DNA from: Chloroflexota bacterium
GTDB taxonomy: Bacteria > Chloroflexota > Limnocylindria > Limnocylindrales > CSP1-4
Direction: 5' to 3'
DNA length: 46,641 nucleotides
NCBI GenBank assembly: GCA_021787395.1
Contig: JAJYLZ010000001.1
Span: forward strand, 131,967-178,607
This document shows, one piece after another, positions 46,490 through 46,641 of the stretch. Below the pieces are notes generated by a model, which saw only the letters and a program-made list of their open reading frames with translations, was not told the origin of the DNA and made no database searches. The translations under genes and the position numbers were made by a program. The first letter of the stretch is position 1. Every line of letters starts with the position of its first letter.

Positions 46490-46641
46490 CGGCGGGCGGC
46501 CTCGGCCCGATTCCGCGCCCCGAGCTTGTGCAGGATGCTGCTCACGTGCATCTCGACCGTCCTCGGCGAGAGGGTCAGGGCGTCCGCGATCTCGTGGTCC
46601 GTCAGCCCGTCGGCGAGCCGCCCCAGCACGTCGCGCTCGCG
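46468..46641 (-). CDS. LuxR-family regulator, C-terminal HTH (partial, runs off the right edge)
   Basis: Reading the minus strand from the right edge gives RERDVLGRLADGLTDHEIAD and then LSPRTVEMHVSSILHKLGAR, a complete LuxR/NarL helix-turn-helix, ending at a TGA at 46470-46468. Only the DNA-binding domain is in the window, so whether it is a response regulator or another LuxR type is unknown. Confidence 0.85.
   Translation of the reverse strand, partial: RERDVLGRLADGLTDHEIADALTLSPRTVEMHVSSILHKLGARNRAEAARRYRAAGR

Overview
The window is very GC-rich, densely packed bacterial DNA with many ATGA/GTGA gene overlaps, frequent GTG starts and clear GGAGG ribosome-binding sites. There is no rRNA, tRNA, CRISPR array, transposase or phage gene. 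The gene mix is typical of high-GC, soil- or sediment-dwelling Chloroflexota (Limnocylindria-like) or a deep actinobacterial relative: a KorDABC ferredoxin oxidoreductase, a group 3b [NiFe] hydrogenase, a DosS/DosR-like two-component pair, two DUF385/Ddn-like (F420-type) proteins, bacterial CpgS and the GlgM-GlgE glucan route. Gene content alone does not settle the phylum.

Layout. 1-984 (-): the start of an ArsR regulator and a thymidylate-kinase-like protein with a degenerate P-loop. 1123-3945 (+): ferredoxin plus 2-oxoacid:ferredoxin oxidoreductase alpha, beta and gamma. 4037-9656 (-): hydrogenase operon, read as cNMP-binding protein, fused beta-gamma electron-transfer subunit, small subunit, large subunit, maturation protease. 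9924-12311: zinc alcohol dehydrogenase (+) and CpgS (-). 12644-17503: acetyl-CoA hydrolase/CoA-transferase, Ddn-like protein, DosR-like regulator and DosS-like kinase (all -), then a universal stress protein (+). 17583-24010: two-subunit CoA-transferase, class III aminotransferase, lipoprotein polysaccharide deacetylase, a 58-aa membrane protein and PruA-type dehydrogenase. 24227-28083: MFS exporter with its TetR, HAD phosphatase and FabI. 28152-36002 (-): a complete fatty-acid degradation operon, tetR-fadN-fadA-fadE-fadD. 36190-37998 (+): CpaF/TadA secretion ATPase fused to a RidA-like domain, with no other Tad genes. 38171-42234 (-): GlgM, GlgE and a Ddn-like protein. 42531-46641: secreted and surface proteins, including a broken Ig/Fn3 gene and a collagen-like protein bracketed by a perfect 123-bp direct repeat, then a GRAM/PH-like protein and the end of a LuxR regulator.

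How the genes work together. The first 17 kb reads as a low-oxygen redox module: ferredoxin-linked oxidation of 2-oxoacids, an NAD(P)-linked hydrogenase to balance electrons, a cNMP-type sensor in the hydrogenase operon, and a DosS/DosR-like pair next to a Ddn-like protein and a Usp protein, a gene set reminiscent of mycobacterial hypoxia regulons. The middle handles CoA thioesters and amino-acid carbon. The fad operon burns fatty acids and has a clear palindromic operator before its own TetR gene. The glgM-glgE pair makes alpha-glucan through maltose-1-phosphate.

The least explained items are the CpaF-RidA fusion, the 123-bp structured repeat around the collagen-like gene with the amber-interrupted, 5'-truncated neighbour, the fused hydrogenase electron-transfer subunit with its HTH-less cNMP partner, and an orphan plus-strand tandem-hairpin terminator at 12525-12595.
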